Part shown: positions 17,295 to 25,790 of the stretch, in pieces
Numbering within the stretch: the stretch's first letter is position 1
Layout of the letters: the number at the start of each line of letters is the position of its first letter
Made by a program: the position numbers and the translations under genes
NCBI GenBank assembly: GCA_000381585.1
Contig: KB906733.1
Location: forward strand, 635,378-699,377
DNA: 64,000 nucleotides
From: Acidobacteriaceae bacterium KBS 83
Lineage (GTDB): Bacteria > Acidobacteriota > Terriglobia > Terriglobales > Acidobacteriaceae
Reading direction: 5' to 3'
Notes under the pieces: model-generated
Databases searched by the model: none
Seen by the model: only the letters and a program-made list of their open reading frames with translations
Told to the model about the DNA's origin: nothing

Positions 17295-18848
17295 ATGCTC
17301 TTCAAGGCGCTGAGTGCTGCGGTGTACGGCATCGACGCGCACATCATTGATGTTGAGGTGGACTTCTCCGGCATTCAGGAGGCGCAGGAGCGCTTCTCTA
17401 CCGTTGGACTTCCTGACGCCGCGGTGCGCGAGAGCCGTGATCGTGTTCGCGCTGCGATCCGCAATGCCGGCTTTTCGCTGCCGCCTACCCACATCACTAT
17501 CAATCTGGCTCCAGCCGACCTGAAGAAGGAAGGGTCTGGCTTCGATTTGCCCATTGCTATCGGCATTCTGGGCGCGCAGGGTGCGCTGTTGAATCGCGAT
17601 CTGAGTCAGTTTCTTACAGTCGGCGAACTGGGCCTGGATGGCAGTGTGCGCGGCGTACCGGGAATGCTTCCGATTGCGGTGGCAGCGAAGCAGCGCGGCA
17701 TCGCCAACATGATTGTGCCGGCGGCAAACGCGCCGGAGGCCGCGGTGGTCGAGGGACTGAATGTGTATCCGGTGGAGTCGTTGCCGCAGGCGCGCGAGCT
17801 GCTGAACGCAGCGGCGAACGGCGGCATCCACGTCCAGCCATATCGCGTGCGATCGAGCGAGATGCTCGACAAGCTTCAGCAGTATCCCTTCGACTTCAAG
17901 GATGTGCGCGGTCAAACCGTGGCGAAACGAGCGCTTGAAATCTCGGCTGCTGGCGGCCACAACATTCTGATGATCGGGCCGCCTGGTTCGGGAAAGACGA
18001 TGCTGGCGAAGAGGCTGCCGTCGATTCTTGCGCCTTTGACCTTTGCTGAAGCGCTGGAGACGACCAAGATCCACTCGGTAGCGGGCGTGCTGGATGCAGT
18101 TTGCGGCCTGGTGACACAGCGGCCGTTCCGCTCGCCGCACCACACGATCTCCGATGCTGGCCTGATCGGTGGAGGTGCAGTGCCGCGGCCGGGCGAAGTC
18201 TCCCTGGCACATAATGGCGTGCTCTTCCTGGATGAACTGCCGGAGTTTCCGCGCAATGTGCTGGAGGTGATGCGACAGCCGCTCGAGGATGGCACGGTCA
18301 CGATTGCGCGTGCGTCCATGTCGCTGAACTTTCCGGCGAGGTTCATGCTGGCGGCGGCCATGAATCCGTGTCCGTGCGGGTACTTCAACGACAAGAGCCG
18401 CGAATGTCAGTGCACGCCGCCGATGATGCAGCGGTATGTGTCGCGGGTATCGGGGCCGTTGCTGGATCGCATCGATATCCATATAGAGGTCCCTGCGGTG
18501 CAGTATCGAGAGCTGCGCGCCGGGCAGGCGAGTGAGGGCTCGGCGGAAATACGGGCCCGGGTACTTGCGGCGCGCGTCAGGCAGCATGAGCGGTTTCAGA
18601 ATGAAGCGATCTATTCGAATGCCCAGATGACGACCCGTCAGATTCGCCAATGGTGCGAACTGCCGCCGGAGGCCGACCGGCTGCTTGAGCGGGCGATGCA
18701 GCAGCAAGGACTCAGCGCACGTGCCCACGACCGCATCCTGAAGGTGGCACGTACGATTGCGGACCTTGAAGGGGTGCCGGCGCTGACAGTGCAACACCTG
18801 GCGGAGGCGATCCAATACCGTACGTTGGACAGAAACTTCTGGAGCTGA
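17295..18848 (+). CDS. comM: YifB/ComM family Mg-chelatase-like AAA+ ATPase
   Basis: A 517-residue protein. The N-terminal part ([39 protein letters not shown]) is the Lon-protease-like fold of the family. The AAA+ domain has Walker A GPPGSGKT near residue 232, [12 protein letters not shown] as Walker B, and a zinc-like [15 protein letters not shown]. In naturally competent bacteria ComM is a hexameric helicase that aids branch migration of incoming DNA. Length and motifs are complete. No other competence gene is close. Confidence 0.93.
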   Translation: MLFKALSAAVYGIDAHIIDVEVDFSGIQEAQERFSTVGLPDAAVRESRDRVRAAIRNAGFSLPPTHITINLAPADLKKEGSGFDLPIAIGILGAQGALLNRDLSQFLTVGELGLDGSVRGVPGMLPIAVAAKQRGIANMIVPAANAPEAAVVEGLNVYPVESLPQARELLNAAANGGIHVQPYRVRSSEMLDKLQQYPFDFKDVRGQTVAKRALEISAAGGHNILMIGPPGSGKTMLAKRLPSILAPLTFAEALETTKIHSVAGVLDAVCGLVTQRPFRSPHHTISDAGLIGGGAVPRPGEVSLAHNGVLFLDELPEFPRNVLEVMRQPLEDGTVTIARASMSLNFPARFMLAAAMNPCPCGYFNDKSRECQCTPPMMQRYVSRVSGPLLDRIDIHIEVPAVQYRELRAGQASEGSAEIRARVLAARVRQHERFQNEAIYSNAQMTTRQIRQWCELPPEADRLLERAMQQQGLSARAHDRILKVARTIADLEGVPALTVQHLAEAIQYRTLDRNFWS

Positions 18849-19410
18849 CGGGGCGCATCCAAGGGGGAACGCTGGGGGAACGCCCGATATGATTTTCAGG
18901 AGAAATCGGCCCTTATCATGATGCACCAGTAGCTGGTTACAGATCAGTAATCCCTTGTCTCCATGCCTCCAAGCCTAAGAAACCATGAAACTTATAAGAT
19001 TTTTACAAATATGTGGAGAGCTCTTTTCAGGATATATGAAAAAAGTGTTGACCTACGTAAGCGTTAACGATAATGTCGAACCTGCCGGGGTGATGCGGCT
19101 CTATTTATCACCTCCAAGACAAAGGTTCTGGCGTTCCTGAGCCGATTAGAACAAGGGGGTTTGTTAAACCCAGTTCGAAGCGATCGGCCATTCAGGTGAG
19201 CGGCCCCAAACGTCGAGTTGCCTATTCCAAGTAGTGCCAAATCTTTAGAAAGCAAAAGCTGTCAGGCGTGGCGCACTTCTGCATCTTTTTGGAGCGATTT
19301 GCGTCATAGGTAGTTAAAGAGACAACAAAAGACTGAGGTGGCGGCGTCCAATGGTGGATATCCGTGGGGGACCGCGCCAAGACCGTCGAGGAAATGAGAG
19401 GAAAATTTTC
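18849..19410 (+). other. 562-base non-coding stretch before rpoZ, structured RNA candidate
   Basis: No convincing gene lies here. The stretch is more AT-rich than its surroundings. After a promoter-like site at 19048-19074 come several inverted pairs: GGTGAT/ATCACC near 19090-19115, GTTCT...AGAAC near 19127-19152, GGGTTT-GTT-AAACCC near 19156-19170, and CGGCTC pairing with GAGCCG across the first hairpins. This could be a long rpoZ leader or a separate small RNA such as 6S RNA. I could not match it to a known consensus by eye. Confidence 0.35.
19048..19074 (+). promoter_or_regulatory. possible promoter upstream of rpoZ
   Basis: TTGACC at 19048-19053 and GATAAT at 19069-19074, with a 15-base spacer, which is shorter than ideal. 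If used, the transcript would run some 330 bases before the rpoZ start. Confidence 0.35.
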
Positions 19411-19635
19411 ATGCGTTCCGATCTGATCTATGGGGCACTCACCCACATTTCGAATCGATACCAGCTCTGCCAACTGGCCTCCAAGGCCACGCGGAAGCTT
19501 CACAAGCCGAACACCCGCCTTCAGGACACTACGAATGAAGTGCTTGTCCGTTTCCATGAGGCGAGCCCCATGGGTGCGCACGGTGACACCAAAGTGGCTT
19601 TAGAGCAGGTTTCGCAGCAGCGCCGCGCAGCATAA
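19411..19635 (+). CDS. rpoZ: RNA polymerase omega subunit
   Basis: A 74-residue protein starting MRSDLIYGALTHISNRYQLC, then QLASKATRKLHKPNTR and TTNEVLVRF. The N-terminal helix with NRYQLCQLASKATRKL corresponds to the omega core that clamps the beta' C-terminus. The frame is open from 19351, but AGAGGA lies eight bases before the ATG at 19411 and the family pattern starts there. It precedes rho by 111 bases. The assignment rests on motif memory of acidobacterial omega; the usual gmk neighbour is absent. Confidence 0.8.
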   Translation: MRSDLIYGALTHISNRYQLCQLASKATRKLHKPNTRLQDTTNEVLVRFHEASPMGAHGDTKVALEQVSQQRRAA

Positions 19636-19685
19636 GCGCGGCCGCTGGCTGCGGCGAGTCGTCCCACTGTTACACTAAATCCCTT

Positions 19686-19746
19686 CCTGAAGTACACCTC
19701 CCTTCCATCATCGGTCTTCCTCCCAACCTCCCACCGCAGGTGAATT
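19686..19746 (+). promoter_or_regulatory. C/T-rich leader of rho
   Basis: The 60 bases before rho are strongly pyrimidine-rich and poor in G (blocks such as CACCTCCCTTCC and CTTCCTCCCAACCTCCC). Unpaired C-rich RNA is what Rho binds, so this may serve as a rut site through which Rho limits its own mRNA, as is known in enteric bacteria. A -10-like TACACT stands before it near 19670. Confidence 0.4.
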
Positions 19747-20997
19747 GTGACTATCGCAGAACTGAAAGAAAAAAATATTACTGAGCTGAGCCGCATCGCG
19801 CGCAGCCTCGAAATTCCCGGAGCCAGCGGACTTCGCAAACAAGACCTTATCTTCAAGATCCTCCAGGCACAGAGCGAAAAAGAGGGCCATATTTTCGCTG
19901 AAGGCGTCCTGGAGATCCTGCCGGACGGTTACGGATTCCTTCGTTCCCCCGACTACAACTATCTGCCCGGTCCGGACGATATCTACGTGTCTCCGTCGCA
20001 GATACGCAAATTCGACCTGAAGACCGGCGACACGATCAGCGGCAATGTGCGGCCGCCGCATGAAGGCGAGAAGTATTTCGCACTGGTGAAGATCGAGGCC
20101 ATCAACTTCGAATCGCCGGAAGAGACACGGAACAAGATCCTGTTTGACAACCTGACGCCGCTGTATCCGGAAGAGCGCATTCGGATGGAGACGGTGCACG
20201 AGAACACCAGCGGCAGGGTGATGGATCTGCTGACGCCAATCGGAAAGGGGCAACGCGGGCTGATCGTCGCGCCGCCGCGTACCGGCAAGACGATGCTGCT
20301 GCAGTCGATCGCGAACTCAATCACGACCAATCATCCAGAGGTTGCGCTGATTGTGCTGCTGATCGACGAGCGTCCGGAAGAGGTAACGGATATGCAGCGC
20401 TCAGTGAAGGGCGAGGTCATCAGCTCCACCTTCGATGAGCCCGCTGCGCGCCACGTGCAGGTGGCGGAGATGGTGATCGAGAAGGCGAAGCGCCTGGTCG
20501 AGCACAAGCGCGACGTGGTGATCCTGCTGGATTCCATCACGCGCCTCGCGCGTGCCTACAACACGATTGTGCCGCCTTCGGGCAAGGTGCTGTCGGGCGG
20601 CGTGGATTCCAATGCTTTGCAGCGGCCGAAGCGCTTCTTCGGTGCGGCGCGCAACATTGAAGAAGGCGGCTCGCTGACCATCATCGCGACGGCTCTGGTC
20701 GATACCGGCTCCCGTATGGACGAGGTGATCTTCGAAGAGTTCAAGGGTACCGGCAACATGGAAGTCATCCTGGATCGTAAGCTGGTCGACAAGCGCGTTT
20801 TCCCGGCAATCGACATTCAGCGCTCCGGCACCCGAAAAGAAGAGCTGCTCATTCCCAAGGAAGACCTGCAGCGCATCTGGATTCTGCGCAAGGTGCTGAA
20901 TCCGCTGTCGCCTGTGGAGGCGATGGAGCTGCTGGTGGACCGGCAGTACAAGACGCGGAACAATGCGGAATTCCTCCAGAAGATGAATCAGCTATAG
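19747..20997 (+). CDS. rho: transcription termination factor Rho
   Basis: A 416-residue Rho without the extra insertions seen in some high-GC lineages. It has the N-terminal helix bundle, the cold-shock-like RNA site ([20 protein letters not shown]), Walker A APPRTGKT near residue 178, [14 protein letters not shown] as Walker B, and the Q/R loops in [11 protein letters not shown]. It unwinds RNA from stalled polymerase. The start is a GTG at 19747 with AGGTG before it. Confidence 0.97.
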   Translation: MTIAELKEKNITELSRIARSLEIPGASGLRKQDLIFKILQAQSEKEGHIFAEGVLEILPDGYGFLRSPDYNYLPGPDDIYVSPSQIRKFDLKTGDTISGNVRPPHEGEKYFALVKIEAINFESPEETRNKILFDNLTPLYPEERIRMETVHENTSGRVMDLLTPIGKGQRGLIVAPPRTGKTMLLQSIANSITTNHPEVALIVLLIDERPEEVTDMQRSVKGEVISSTFDEPAARHVQVAEMVIEKAKRLVEHKRDVVILLDSITRLARAYNTIVPPSGKVLSGGVDSNALQRPKRFFGAARNIEEGGSLTIIATALVDTGSRMDEVIFEEFKGTGNMEVILDRKLVDKRVFPAIDIQRSGTRKEELLIPKEDLQRIWILRKVLNPLSPVEAMELLVDRQYKTRNNAEFLQKMNQL

Positions 20998-21015
20998 GAA
21001 GCGCACTGCTCGAAG

Positions 21016-21056
21016 GGAATGCCTCGTCCTTTGCCGGGCGGGGCATTCCTGTTTCT
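21016..21056 (+). terminator. intrinsic terminator after rho
   Basis: GGAATGCC (21016-21023) and GGCATTCC (21042-21049) pair over an 18-base loop that holds a further short CG stem. TGTTTCT follows. It begins 19 bases past the rho stop and ends close to the next ATG. Confidence 0.6.
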
Positions 21057-21065
21057 GGCGAGGTC

Positions 21066-21560
21066 ATGATGGATGGCATATTGATACGCAGCGCTACTCG
21101 GCGGGACGATGATGCGATCGGGCAGATCGTCGAGCCGATGGTCCGCGCGGGCGACACCTACACACTGCCGCGGGAGATGAGCCGCGAAGATACGCTGACG
21201 TACTGGTTCTCGCCGGGACACGAGGTGTTTGTTGCGGAGATGGACGGCTCGATTGTGGGAACGTATTATCTCCGCGCCAACCAGCAGGGCGGCGGAGCAC
21301 ACGTGGCCAACTGCGGCTATGTCACGGCACAACACGCGACAGGACGGGGCGTGGCTCGCGCGATGTGCATCCATTCGCTCGAAGTGGCGCGTCAGCGCGG
21401 CTTTCGCGCGATGCAATTCAACTTCGTTGTACGTACGAATGAGCGCGCTGTTCGGTTGTGGACCTCGCTTGGCTTCGCAACAATAGGACGGCTTCCGGAG
21501 GCGTTTCTCCATCCAACGCTCGGTTATGTGGATGCGCTGGTGATGTATCGTGCGCTATAG
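21066..21560 (+). CDS. GNAT family N-acetyltransferase
   Basis: A 164-residue acetyltransferase. It begins MMDGILIRSATRRDDDAIGQI, a common GNAT start, and has YVTAQHATGRGVARAMCIHSL as the acetyl-CoA loop and VVRTNERAVRLWTSLGFATIGRLP at the C-terminus. The family includes enzymes that modify antibiotics, amino acids or protein N-termini; the target is unknown. It is transcribed after the rho terminator, so it may depend on read-through or its own weak promoter. A small membrane protein gene follows 36 bases on. Confidence 0.85.
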   Translation: MMDGILIRSATRRDDDAIGQIVEPMVRAGDTYTLPREMSREDTLTYWFSPGHEVFVAEMDGSIVGTYYLRANQQGGGAHVANCGYVTAQHATGRGVARAMCIHSLEVARQRGFRAMQFNFVVRTNERAVRLWTSLGFATIGRLPEAFLHPTLGYVDALVMYRAL

Positions 21561-21596
21561 AAGGCTGAGCAGCAGAAGAGAGGAGCCGGCAACACG

Positions 21597-21800
21597 ATGA
21601 GTGAGCTGTGGAATATCATGATCGGCTACTTCTTCGGCTTTGCTCTTGGAGTGGGCTGCGCCCTTGCCGTGATGTACACAATCTGGACCGGCGGCTACAA
21701 GCGAGCGGTGGAGCATTCGCTCATGGCTGATGCACCGGAGAGATTCCGCATAGTGCGTGAGGCCGTGCTGCGGAAACTGGGCGGCATTCCGCGGCCCTGA
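21597..21800 (+). CDS. small membrane protein, 67 residues
   Basis: I do not recognise the family. Residues about 6-28 form one hydrophobic helix (IMIGYFFGFALGVGCALAVMY), followed by a charged cytoplasmic-type tail with ERFRIVREAVLRKLGGIPRP. A GAGAGGAG stretch stands 10-12 bases before the ATG. The spacing from the acetyltransferase suggests one transcript. A bitopic inner-membrane protein is the best description. Confidence 0.6.
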   Translation: MSELWNIMIGYFFGFALGVGCALAVMYTIWTGGYKRAVEHSLMADAPERFRIVREAVLRKLGGIPRP

Positions 21801-21861
21801 ACGATTTCACTCCTCCAAATTACTCTTTCAGATGCTCGTTTAGAGCTCATGTAGGGCGCTA

Positions 21862-22689
21862 TCACTCTTCCGCGGTTTGTCCGTATTCGAGCAGAGTGAC
21901 AAGACCGACACCGCCGATGATATTTCCCAGCACTGCGGGCCACAACCAACGGAAATAGCTCAACGCCGGCAGTTTATGGTGCAGCACGGCGGAGAGGACC
22001 TCTCCACTGCTGGCCACGCAGTGGGCGAAGTGACCGAGCCCTACGACGAAGGCCAGCAGCCAGATGAGCAGCATGGATCCGCTGATCGAGTGACTGCCAC
22101 TCACAAGCCACGCAACCAACGCGATGATCCATCCGCCGATGATGGCGCTCCAGAAGATGGTGGAGAGCGAGTGATTAGCGATTTCGGCACCGATGGCGGC
22201 CAGGCTCTCAACATATTTTGGTTGCAGGGCGTCTGTGCGAACCGCCAGCACCGCAAAGGCGAGGGTACCCAGGCAATTGCATACCAGAACAATGACCCAG
22301 AGGCGCAGAGTTGCCAGATAGTGGCGACGTTCACTCAGCACAAGCGCTACCGGGTAGAGGGTGTTCTCCGTAAAGAGCTGTGCGCGGCCGAGAATGACCG
22401 CAATGAAGCCGATGGGATAGAGCAGGGTGGTGATGAAGTGGGCGACCCCACTGGTACCCAGCTCCGCGCGCGCGATCGCTGTGGCGAGGCCGGTCAATCC
22501 CATGGTGACGCCGCCCGCGAAGCCCGATATGGCGAGGCTGCGCGCGGGACGGCGCAATTCCTGGCGTGCATTCTTGGCTACCTGCGCGTAGATCTGGATT
22601 GCAGTAGGACGTTCCAGCTCCTGCTGCACCGCGGACGCGGTTGCTTCCTCTTCGCGGGATAGGTTTTTGCCAGTAGCGCGGATCGGCAT
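21862..22689 (-). CDS. formate/nitrite transporter (FNT) family channel
   Basis: A 275-residue member of the FNT family with six membrane helices. Recognisable parts are FAGGVTMGLTGLATAIA, IGFIAVILGRAQLFTENTLYPVALVL, IIGGWIIALVAWLV, LAFVVGLGHFAHCVASSGEV and PAVLGNIIGGVGLVTLLEY. It is closer to the YfdC-like branch with a charged 40-residue lead. Such pentamers pass formate, nitrite or hydrosulfide. The ATG at 22689 has AAGGAG before it; the frame stays open to 23037, but that would overlap the divergent cytochrome gene. Its partner may be that cytochrome. Confidence 0.9.
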   Translation of the reverse strand: MPIRATGKNLSREEEATASAVQQELERPTAIQIYAQVAKNARQELRRPARSLAISGFAGGVTMGLTGLATAIARAELGTSGVAHFITTLLYPIGFIAVILGRAQLFTENTLYPVALVLSERRHYLATLRLWVIVLVCNCLGTLAFAVLAVRTDALQPKYVESLAAIGAEIANHSLSTIFWSAIIGGWIIALVAWLVSGSHSISGSMLLIWLLAFVVGLGHFAHCVASSGEVLSAVLHHKLPALSYFRWLWPAVLGNIIGGVGLVTLLEYGQTAEE

Positions 22690-22918
22690 AGCTCTCCTTG
22701 CAGGTGTTCCGGTCTGATCAATCCTTGGATGCGCGTTTCGAATCGGTAGCCGAACGGAAGATTGAACTAGCTCTCCATCGAAAGATGGAGAAAACGCGAA
22801 GGCAACGAACGGCCAGTGTTTATAAGGTCTCCAGCGGTTGTTCTTCCTTGTCGGGCGACATTCGAGATCGTTATAGTTCGAGTGGTCCCTTCCCATGCGC
22901 CGGGCCAGTGATGGTGCA

Positions 22919-25138
22919 ATGACGAGCAGAATGAGTCGCGATTCAGCAATCAAAATCTCACGGTGGTTGCTTTGTGGTGCAGGCCTGGGTGCGCTGTGCG
23001 TTGGCGGTTTGAAATCGCTGCATGCCGGCGAGCGCATCGACGCAAACCGGCAGAAATACGCCGAGCAGATGGAGCAGACGTATAGCTATCGCTTCGGCAA
23101 AGGACAGCCTTTCCTGCCCAGCATCGCGAAGATCGAAGGCGACACCTTCATCCAGCCGGGCGCTTTTCCGACAGCACAGTATTGTCAGCATTGTCATGAG
23201 GCCGCCTACCACCAGTGGCGGCAGTCGGTGCATGCGAACTCATTCCGCACGCCGTTCTATACGAAGAATGTTGGATTGCTGCAGAACTCCAAGGGCATGG
23301 AGTTTTCGCGTCATTGTGAGGGATGCCATAACCCGATCATGCTTTTTTCCGGACAGGTGACTCCGCGTCCGGCCCTCTCCGACCGGGATTCCGACCAAGA
23401 CGGGGTGACCTGCACGGTATGCCACTCCATCCAGAAGTTGCAGCCGACCTACGGGCTGGGCTCCTACGTGATGGGTGTGCCGGCGGTGATGATGGATGAG
23501 CAAGGCAAGCCTATCCGCGGCGAGGTCAGCTTTGCCGAGATCACAGCGCACGTGGATCGGCACAAGGCCGCGGTGATGAAGGATTTCTATCGGACGCCGG
23601 AATACTGCGCTGCGTGCCACAAGGCGAATATTCCAGAGACACTGAACGACTACAAATGGCTACGGGCCATCGGCTTGTATGACGAGTGGCAGCGATCGTC
23701 TTATGCGAAGCAGTCGCCCTTGCCCTTCTATAAGAAGGATTACCAAACCTGCCAGAGCTGTCACATGCCACGCGAAGCTGCGCTACAGAGGGACGTCTCC
23801 ACCAAGAATGGCACGATTGTTTCGCATCGCTGGATCGCCGGCAACACGGCTGTCCCATTCCTTTACGGCTATGACGAGCAGCTGAAGAAGACGCTTGAGT
23901 ATCTGAAAGCCGACAAGCTGAACGTCGATTTGTTCGCACTGGCGCGGACCGACGGCTCGGGGCTGATCGCGCCGCTGGGTACGAAGACGTTCGACATCAA
24001 GCCCGGCGATGAACTGCAGGCGATGGTGGTGATCCAGAACAAGGGTGTCGGCCATACGCTTATCCCGGAACAGCGCGACATGTATCAGGCGTGGGCGGAA
24101 TTCGAACTGACCGATGCTACGGGCAAGGTGTTGCATGCGAGCGGCATACTAAATGGGGAAGGATATCTTGATCCAGACGCACACAGCTTTGTGACGCGGC
24201 TGCTGGATGCCAAGGGAAATCTGCTGGTCAAGCATGAGATCTGGGACCGTCATACGACGGCGACGGATGCGACCATACAGCCGGGCCGTTCCACCCTGGT
24301 GAGATATGGCTTCCGTATCCCGAAAGACGGAACGGGCCCATATACGATCACGGCCAAAGTGAACTATCGGCACTTTGACGAGGCGTTCACCAACTTTGCG
24401 TTGGGTGACAAGCATCCTCCGTATCCGGTTGCTGAGATGGCCGTACGCTCGCGAGTTTTGAAGATTGGCGAGAACACGCCGATGGCGGCTGAGCCTAAAG
24501 ACAATCAGGAGTGGATGCGATGGAATAACTTCGGCATCGCGCTTCTGGACGAGGCGCAGTACGCCGAGGCGAAGAATGCATTCAGCGAGGTGACGAAATT
24601 GCGCCCGGACTACGGGGATGCATACACCAACCTGGGCATCGTGTACCTGCAGTGGGAGCGCTACGCAGATGCTGCGGCAAGCCTGAAGCAGGCGCTCACC
24701 ATGATGCCGGGTGATGCGCGAGCGCTTTACTATCAGGCGCTGGTCGAGCGCAATCAGGGCGATTTGACATCAGCCGTGGCTAATCTGCAAAAGGTGATTT
24801 CGCTGTTCCCGCGATCGATCGACGCGCATCGTGAGCTGGGCTTCAGCTATTACCAACAGCACAAGTACGATCTGGCACGGACGGAGTATGAGACCGTGCA
24901 GAACATCGAACCGGATGATTTGTCGGCGCACTACAACCTTGCCATCATCTATCGGCGCGAGGGTGACAAGCAGAAGGCAGCGGTGCAGGCCTCTCTCTTT
25001 GCGGACGAGAAGGACGATCCGATGGCCAACACCTCCACGCTGAATTTTCTGCGTGAGCATCCGGAGCTTTCCGGGGAGAGCGTGCCCTGGCACCTGCACA
25101 CGGCCGATGAAACCGCTGCTGCCGCTGTCAATAAATGA
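22919..25138 (+). CDS. pentaheme cytochrome c with C-terminal TPR repeats
   Basis: A 739-residue exported protein. An N-terminal signal or anchor helix (residues about 12-36) is followed by five CxxCH heme sites: CQHCH, CEGCH, CTVCH, CAACH and CQSCH, within residues 89-282. This resembles the cytochrome c554/multiheme group. A beta domain spans about 330-500, and four to five TPR units (NNFGIALLDEAQYAEAKNAF and later) fill 530-710. It likely works in the periplasm in electron transfer and docks a partner by the TPRs. The ATG at 22919 is chosen; 22895 and 22931 are also possible. It is divergent from an FNT channel, so nitrite chemistry is a fair guess only. Confidence 0.88.
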   Translation: MTSRMSRDSAIKISRWLLCGAGLGALCVGGLKSLHAGERIDANRQKYAEQMEQTYSYRFGKGQPFLPSIAKIEGDTFIQPGAFPTAQYCQHCHEAAYHQWRQSVHANSFRTPFYTKNVGLLQNSKGMEFSRHCEGCHNPIMLFSGQVTPRPALSDRDSDQDGVTCTVCHSIQKLQPTYGLGSYVMGVPAVMMDEQGKPIRGEVSFAEITAHVDRHKAAVMKDFYRTPEYCAACHKANIPETLNDYKWLRAIGLYDEWQRSSYAKQSPLPFYKKDYQTCQSCHMPREAALQRDVSTKNGTIVSHRWIAGNTAVPFLYGYDEQLKKTLEYLKADKLNVDLFALARTDGSGLIAPLGTKTFDIKPGDELQAMVVIQNKGVGHTLIPEQRDMYQAWAEFELTDATGKVLHASGILNGEGYLDPDAHSFVTRLLDAKGNLLVKHEIWDRHTTATDATIQPGRSTLVRYGFRIPKDGTGPYTITAKVNYRHFDEAFTNFALGDKHPPYPVAEMAVRSRVLKIGENTPMAAEPKDNQEWMRWNNFGIALLDEAQYAEAKNAFSEVTKLRPDYGDAYTNLGIVYLQWERYADAAASLKQALTMMPGDARALYYQALVERNQGDLTSAVANLQKVISLFPRSIDAHRELGFSYYQQHKYDLARTEYETVQNIEPDDLSAHYNLAIIYRREGDKQKAAVQASLFADEKDDPMANTSTLNFLREHPELSGESVPWHLHTADETAAAAVNK

Positions 25139-25161
25139 GTGACAAGGGTTAAGCTAGCGCC

Positions 25162-25728
25162 ATGAGCAAGACGGAATCGACGCGGCGCACGGCGCTGGCG
25201 GGCATATTGGCGGTAAGCGTGAGCATTCTGCAGCCGGTCATGGCGCAGCAGCAGGGAACTGCCACGACGACAAAGCAGGCGGGTGTTTTAAAGGCCGCAG
25301 ACACGACCAACCTGATGCCGGCCCAGGTTTTCTTTCGCGGACAGAGTGCGACGGTGCAGACGCGCAACAGTGGCGGAGTCCGTTATGCGGATGGCATGTT
25401 CACGCTGATGGCCCTGGTGGACACGTCCGGTTATTCGAGCGGAATCCAGCAGCGCTACCAGGCATATCTGATCACCGAAGTGCCGCTCGAACTAGGCGAC
25501 GGCAGCGACGCGCGCAAACTTGTACCTGGAGCTTACGGCGTCGGCTTCATTCAAAATGACCGCTTTGTGGTGATGGATCTCGGCGCGAATGAACTTTTGA
25601 ACGTAGGCAGCCATCATGATGCCGACCTGCGTCGTCCCATGCCGCTGCAGGTACTCGATACGCCGGCTGAAGGAGCATACCGGTTCTACGAGGGGCGCTC
25701 CTTCGTGACGTTGCGGCGCGCCCGATAA
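25162..25728 (+). CDS. secreted protein of unknown function
   Basis: A 188-residue protein with a clear signal peptide (about MSKTESTRRTALAGILAVSV to VMAQQ). The mature part is beta-rich with YQAYLITEVPLELGDGSDARKLVPGAYGVGFI and FVVMDLGANELLNVGSHHD. I do not recognise the domain. It starts 23 bases after the cytochrome stop and ends at a strong terminator, so it is probably the second gene of that operon and may act beside the cytochrome in the periplasm. Confidence 0.72.
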   Translation: MSKTESTRRTALAGILAVSVSILQPVMAQQQGTATTTKQAGVLKAADTTNLMPAQVFFRGQSATVQTRNSGGVRYADGMFTLMALVDTSGYSSGIQQRYQAYLITEVPLELGDGSDARKLVPGAYGVGFIQNDRFVVMDLGANELLNVGSHHDADLRRPMPLQVLDTPAEGAYRFYEGRSFVTLRRAR

Positions 25729-25745
25729 CGAATCGCTCAAATTAG

Positions 25746-25777
25746 AGAGGCCACACTCGATGGAGTGTGGCCTCTTT
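25746..25777. terminator. bidirectional terminator hairpin
   Basis: A perfect 13-base stem, AGAGGCCACACTC and GAGTGTGGCCTCT, with a GATG loop, then TTT on the plus strand. It lies between the plus-strand cytochrome operon and the convergent S53 gene and can serve both. Confidence 0.8.
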
Positions 25778-25790
25778 GGCTGCAAGCTGG

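Noticed and set aside
19222-19581. 119-codon minus-strand frame
   Set aside because: It is antisense to rpoZ, whose family match and ribosome site are better; no domain is visible.
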